Positions 6,927 to 8,921 of a stretch of DNA of 8,921 nt are shown one piece after another. A model generated the notes under the pieces. It saw nothing but the letters and a program-made list of their open reading frames with translations, made no database searches and was not told the origin of the DNA. Both the position numbers and the translations under genes were made by a program. The stretch's first letter is position 1; each line of letters opens with the position of its first letter. Origin of the DNA: Caldifarciminota bacterium (GTDB lineage Bacteria > Hydrothermota > Tepidihabitantia > B3-TA06); assembly GCA_014729665.1 (NCBI GenBank), contig WJJO01000028.1, forward strand, positions 1 to 8,921, given 5' to 3'.

Positions 6927-7028
6927 GTCTTTTATATGTAAATTGGGATTAATCCGCCCTAGGATTTTTTTGTTTTTTCACTTAACGATGAATGGAAGCA
7001 AGGTAAAGGTACCTATCGGGTGTACGGT

Positions 7029-7048
7029 TTCAGTACAGCTGTACTGAA
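7029..7048. promoter_or_regulatory. Perfect 20-bp palindrome, possible operator
   Basis: Two arms, TTCAGTACAG and CTGTACTGAA, meet with no spacer and no mismatch. As RNA it would make an 8-bp stem with an AGCT loop. The core AGTACAGCTGTACT fits the cyanobacterial-type LexA box pattern RGTACNNNDGTWCB as I recall it, but this window gives no evidence of a LexA regulon. It lies about 100 bp upstream of the YD-repeat promoter and about 190 bp upstream of an orphan terminator, so which transcript it might control is unclear. Confidence 0.45.
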
Positions 7049-7236
7049 TAAGGACACATTTGGAGGATTGTGAATTCTAGCCTTTGGTTTTAAGTATATA
7101 TTTATAAAGGGCTTACGATTTCCATCTAACCTGGTACGATGATTGCTTGATGTATAGGTATGGCGGTACACACGTGGCAAAAGGGGATTGGAAGTAAGAG
7201 TAGTAAAGAGATTACGCCCTCCTCCCACACTTATCC

Positions 7237-7277
7237 TGTGGCTGCCGGGGTTCCCTCGGCAGCCACATTATTTTTTT
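7237..7277 (+). terminator. Strong intrinsic terminator with no gene in front
   Basis: A perfect 11-bp GC-rich stem, TGTGGCTGCCG (7237-7247) with CGGCAGCCACA (7257-7267), can extend by three pairs (one G-T) to a TTC loop. It is followed by ATTATTTTTTT up to 7277. This is textbook rho-independent termination for plus-strand RNA, yet no plausible coding sequence lies upstream on that strand for several hundred bases. On the minus strand no T-run follows. Confidence 0.85.
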
Positions 7278-7397
7278 CAAGGGCAGAAGGATATTTCCAC
7301 GGGTCCCTACCGCATGGCGGAGAACAAGGTGTCCCGGAATGGTAGCATTTTCGTTTATAGGCCACATCACGGGTTCCTTGGCTGTTTGCAATGATTA

Positions 7398-7426
7398 TTT
7401 ACCGACTTCACGTTTAGTTTTATTAT
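7398..7426 (+). promoter_or_regulatory. Possible promoter for the STAS/receiver pair
   Basis: TTTACC (7398-7403, 4 of 6) and TATTAT (7421-7426, 5 of 6) are spaced by 17 bp. Transcription would begin near 7433, at the centre of the 30-bp palindrome, with a leader of about 94 nt. The -10 lies inside one palindrome arm, as expected if the palindrome is an operator. Confidence 0.35.
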
Positions 7427-7450
7427 TCCCTCGAAATCGAGGGAATAATA
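7421..7450. promoter_or_regulatory. 30-bp near-perfect palindrome/hairpin upstream of the STAS gene
   Basis: TATTATTCCCTCGA and TCGAGGGAATAATA form a 14-bp perfect stem around AA (or 13 bp around a four-base loop). CACG (7410-7413) and CGTG (7451-7454) add an outer stem. No T-run follows on either strand, so it is not an intrinsic terminator. It overlaps the best promoter candidate for the downstream gene pair, consistent with an operator or cruciform. Confidence 0.5.
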
Positions 7451-7526
7451 CGTGCAGTGAATATTCGGGACACCTTCTCCTGCCTACACACGATTGTCCT
7501 TTATCTGATTTACCTTTGGAGCGTGT

Positions 7527-7958
7527 GTGAAGAAGCTTGCATTTTTTGACAATGGGATATGTGTTATGAAGCTCAAGGGCTTGCCGGAACCCGGTCAGAT
7601 TGAGAACCTTATTGAAGAGTATGTGATGAAGGTAGAATTACTCCCCCAGCCACTTAAGCTAATTGTCATCGATATATCACAAATGATTCACATGGGGGTC
7701 AGGAGCAGGCAGGTTTTTTCAGAGCTTCTGATTCAAGCATCTAGGCATTACGGGGGTAAGATAGAGCTGGTGATAGCCGGCGGATCACTTAATCTCCAAC
7801 GTTATATCCAGCTATTCTGTAAGAGTATTGGTTTTAAGGACCGCAGCCATGTGCTAGCGGACATGGAGGAGGCAAATCTATGGATCGATGATTGGTTAAA
7901 GAAACAAGATCCTTCATTTAAGCACGAGGTCTATTCTCTAAGGGAACAAACGGTGTGA
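7527..7958 (+). CDS. STAS/SpoIIAA-like protein of unknown role
   Basis: A 143-residue cytoplasmic protein starting at GTG 7527-7529, with GGAG 5 nt upstream (7518-7521). The central part follows a STAS-like alpha/beta order: a hydrophobic strand LKLIVIDISQM (43-53), a helix RSRQVFSELLIQASRHY (59-75), a strand KIELVIAGGS (78-87), a helix around 90-100, a short strand at HVLADM (108-113) and a final helix EEANLWIDDWLKK (114-126). The D49-to-S60 segment sits where anti-sigma antagonists carry the phosphorylated DS motif, but the canonical DSSG is absent, so phosphorylation control is unproven. It overlaps the receiver gene by 4 bp (GTGA), implying translational coupling and a shared function. 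I infer a partner or input module for that receiver. The fold assignment is by eye; another small alpha/beta family remains possible. Confidence 0.65.
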   Translation: MKKLAFFDNGICVMKLKGLPEPGQIENLIEEYVMKVELLPQPLKLIVIDISQMIHMGVRSRQVFSELLIQASRHYGGKIELVIAGGSLNLQRYIQLFCKSIGFKDRSHVLADMEEANLWIDDWLKKQDPSFKHEVYSLREQTV

Positions 7959-8329
7959 ACCCTGCGATAAAAATTCTCTTAGTTGACGATGAGGAGGCAT
8001 TTACTGACGTTGTTTCGGCTCTTCTTACCGCACAGGGATTCAAGGTAGAGGTGGCCAATGACGGAAGGTCTGCTCTGAATCAGATTCGTAGCGCCAGCTT
8101 CGATCTGGTGATAACCGATTTGAACATGCCTTTACTCGACGGTATTCAACTTATTCGTCAGGTTCGAGCCTTTGCAAAGGATCAACGTTTTATGGTTGTT
8201 ACCGGTTATCCATCTCAGGAATCCTACCAGGAAGCATTCGAGATGGGTGTACTGAAATATATATCTAAACCTTTTCTTCCGGACCGTTTCATCAATATCG
8301 TTAAAGAATCCCTGAATTATTCACAGTAA
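7955..8329 (+). CDS. Single-domain response regulator (CheY-like receiver)
   Basis: A 124-residue stand-alone receiver domain with no DNA-binding or enzymatic output. Key residues are intact: acidic pocket D11-D12 (LLVDDEE), phospho-acceptor D55 in ITDLNMP (53-59), T83 in VVTGYP (81-86) and K105-P106 in ISKPF. It is expected to be phosphorylated on D55 by an unlinked histidine kinase and to signal through protein contacts. The start is GTG 7955-7957, overlapping the TGA of the STAS-like gene by 4 bp. A weak AAGGGA (7940-7945) lies 9 nt upstream, so translation is probably coupled. Its only close partner is the STAS-like protein, which makes a two-protein switch likely. No clear terminator hairpin follows its TAA; the next gene has its own promoter. 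The family is certain, the pathway unknown. Confidence 0.95.
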   Translation: MNPAIKILLVDDEEAFTDVVSALLTAQGFKVEVANDGRSALNQIRSASFDLVITDLNMPLLDGIQLIRQVRAFAKDQRFMVVTGYPSQESYQEAFEMGVLKYISKPFLPDRFINIVKESLNYSQ

Positions 8330-8372
8330 CCTTTTTTGCTGTCCGTCCTTAATTTTTTCAGGATTTTCCCAC

Positions 8373-8415
8373 TTGACAATAATCAGGTTGACACCGCAGA
8401 CCGAGTGTATATAAT
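8373..8415 (+). promoter_or_regulatory. Consensus sigma70 promoter for the V-type ATPase operon, leaderless
   Basis: TTGACA (8388-8393) and TATAAT (8410-8415) are both perfect matches, with a 16-bp spacer. Transcription should begin at about 8421-8424, essentially on the ATG at 8424. A second perfect TTGACA lies at 8373-8378, but no -10 sits at the right distance from it. There is no room for a Shine-Dalgarno site. Confidence 0.85.
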
Positions 8416-8423
8416 CGCAACCA

Positions 8424-8921
8424 ATGGTCGGCTATACCCCTTGTGAAGACCCGGAATACGCGTTCGCCGTCGGTCGTGTTCGTGCCAGGGAAGCCAGGAT
8501 GTTTGCCCGTTCCCAGTTCGATCGGCTTGCGGATTCCCGGAATGAGAATCAGATAATCTCGGCCCTTGCCGATACCCCCTACGGTGAACTGCACGCCGAA
8601 AACACCGTAGTGATGCTTTCCAGGTCGGAAGCAGAGGAGGAGGCTTTCTTTGCTAGATATCTTACAGACGAGAAAGTCGCCGGATTCTTTTCCACTCCAA
8701 AAATCGCAAGCAACCTTAAGTGGGCTATAAGGAAGCACTTCGGTGCCGAGATTGATGAAGACTTGTTTATTGCCGAAACCGCATCGACACCGGAAGCCTT
8801 CGAGATGATGCTTGCAGGCGAGGAGTCTGGTCTGCCGGACTGGATTAGAGAAACTGCAGGCGAGGTGATAGCCGAAAACTATCAGGATGTAAATCCCGCG
8901 TCTATTGATACAATCATCGAC
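8424..8921 (+). CDS. atpC: V-type ATP synthase/ATPase subunit C, 3'-truncated by window edge
   Basis: 166 codons remain open to the end of the window. The N-terminus (EYAFAVGRVRARE, residues 11-23) followed by a helix, FDRL (31-34), then LADTPYGELHAE (47-58) matches the vATP-synt_AC39 family: subunit C (d-type) of the archaeal/bacterial V/A-ATPase, the stalk subunit joining the central rotor shaft to the membrane ring. The rest is helical and acidic (AEEEAFFARYL; EAFEMMLAGEE), as in that family, whose members are about 330-380 residues, so roughly half is present. ATG 8424-8426 is the first start after an in-frame TAA at 8412-8414, and no Shine-Dalgarno precedes it; the promoter implies a leaderless mRNA. 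Other ATPase subunits would be expected downstream. The family call is by motif and layout, fairly sure; the gene symbol follows V-type naming and should not be confused with F-type epsilon. Confidence 0.83.
   Translation, partial: MVGYTPCEDPEYAFAVGRVRAREARMFARSQFDRLADSRNENQIISALADTPYGELHAENTVVMLSRSEAEEEAFFARYLTDEKVAGFFSTPKIASNLKWAIRKHFGAEIDEDLFIAETASTPEAFEMMLAGEESGLPDWIRETAGEVIAENYQDVNPASIDTIID

Larger units (their letters stand above)
7319..7480. repeat. Imperfect inverted repeats bounding a hairpin segment (MITE-like)
   Basis: The segment 7319-7340 and the reverse complement of 7463-7480 share GGAGAA, then AAGGTGTCCCG, then AAT; the left arm has three extra bases and one extra G. The perfect core is 11 bp (AAGGTGTCCCG). 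The arms enclose about 122 bp that contains the 30-bp hairpin. This could be a worn non-autonomous element or paired regulator sites; no transposase remnant was recognised. Confidence 0.4.
6870..7526. other. 657-bp structured intergenic region
   Basis: No protein gene is convincing here; short open frames on both strands cross the terminator or palindromes and lack good start sites. The region contains, in order: the divergent promoter of the YD-repeat gene (6899-6926, minus); a perfect 20-bp palindrome (7029-7048); an orphan rho-independent terminator on the plus strand (7237-7277); imperfect inverted repeats (7319-7340 and 7463-7480); and a 30-bp hairpin (7421-7450) overlapping a possible promoter for the STAS/receiver pair. 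The stretch from about 7050 to 7277 is a candidate non-coding transcript. Confidence 0.6.

Noticed and set aside
7070..7093. GTG-initiated 7-codon leader peptide after GGAGG
   Set aside because: Spacing between GGAGG and GTG is only 3 nt, and no attenuator-type alternative structure linking it to the terminator could be drawn.
7160..7345. 61-codon open frame on the plus strand
   Set aside because: It runs straight through the strong terminator and has no good ribosome site.
7290..7345. T-box-like segment near CCCTACCGC
   Set aside because: The core antiterminator sequence is not matched and the terminator lies upstream, not downstream.
8358..8738. 126-codon minus-strand frame
   Set aside because: It is a shadow of the V-type ATPase subunit C gene on the opposite strand and covers that gene's consensus promoter.

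Overview
The window looks like a piece of chromosome from a Gram-negative-type bacterium. The support is bacterial -35/-10 promoters, Shine-Dalgarno sites, a Sec signal peptide in front of a probable outer-membrane barrel, a lipoprotein-like fragment, and the start of a V-type ATPase operon. V-type ATPase together with secreted beta-propeller proteins and intergenic DNA rich in hairpins would suit an uncultured lineage such as WOR-3/Stahlbacteria or TA06. That placement is an impression from gene style, not shown by the sequence. There is no rRNA, tRNA, CRISPR array or transposase gene.

Layout. Bases 1-1040 (+) hold the 3' part of a short-chain dehydrogenase/reductase, then a small exported protein gene that looks broken by a double-hairpin element. 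Bases 1051-1563 (-) encode a small outer-membrane beta-barrel-like protein. Bases 1564-2120 carry no convincing gene but several repeat-like segments, including a 114-bp structured stretch bounded by a perfect 12-bp direct repeat. Bases 2121-2471 (-) encode a cysteine-rich DUF3795 protein. Bases 2667-5646 (-) form a two-gene operon: nnr (NAD(P)H-hydrate repair) followed 13 bp later by an exported beta-propeller protein. Bases 5853-6869 (-) encode a coiled-coil / proline-rich / YD-repeat protein with a very good sigma70-type promoter. Bases 6870-7526 are intergenic and unusually structured: a perfect 20-bp palindrome, a strong intrinsic terminator with no gene in front of it, imperfect inverted repeats and a 30-bp hairpin. 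Bases 7527-8329 (+) are a 4-bp-overlapping pair, a STAS-like protein and a single-domain response regulator. From 8424 (+) a V-type ATPase subunit C gene runs off the end of the window; its consensus promoter sits so close that the mRNA should be leaderless.

How the parts relate. Most genes are unrelated housekeeping or envelope functions. The clear functional units are the nnr/propeller operon, the STAS-receiver pair (probably a small phosphorelay output or switch module without its own kinase) and the ATPase operon. The most unusual material is non-coding: several hairpins with C-TTC-G or C-GAA-G apices, a probable insertion beside the DUF3795 gene, and a possible small RNA locus near 7050-7277.
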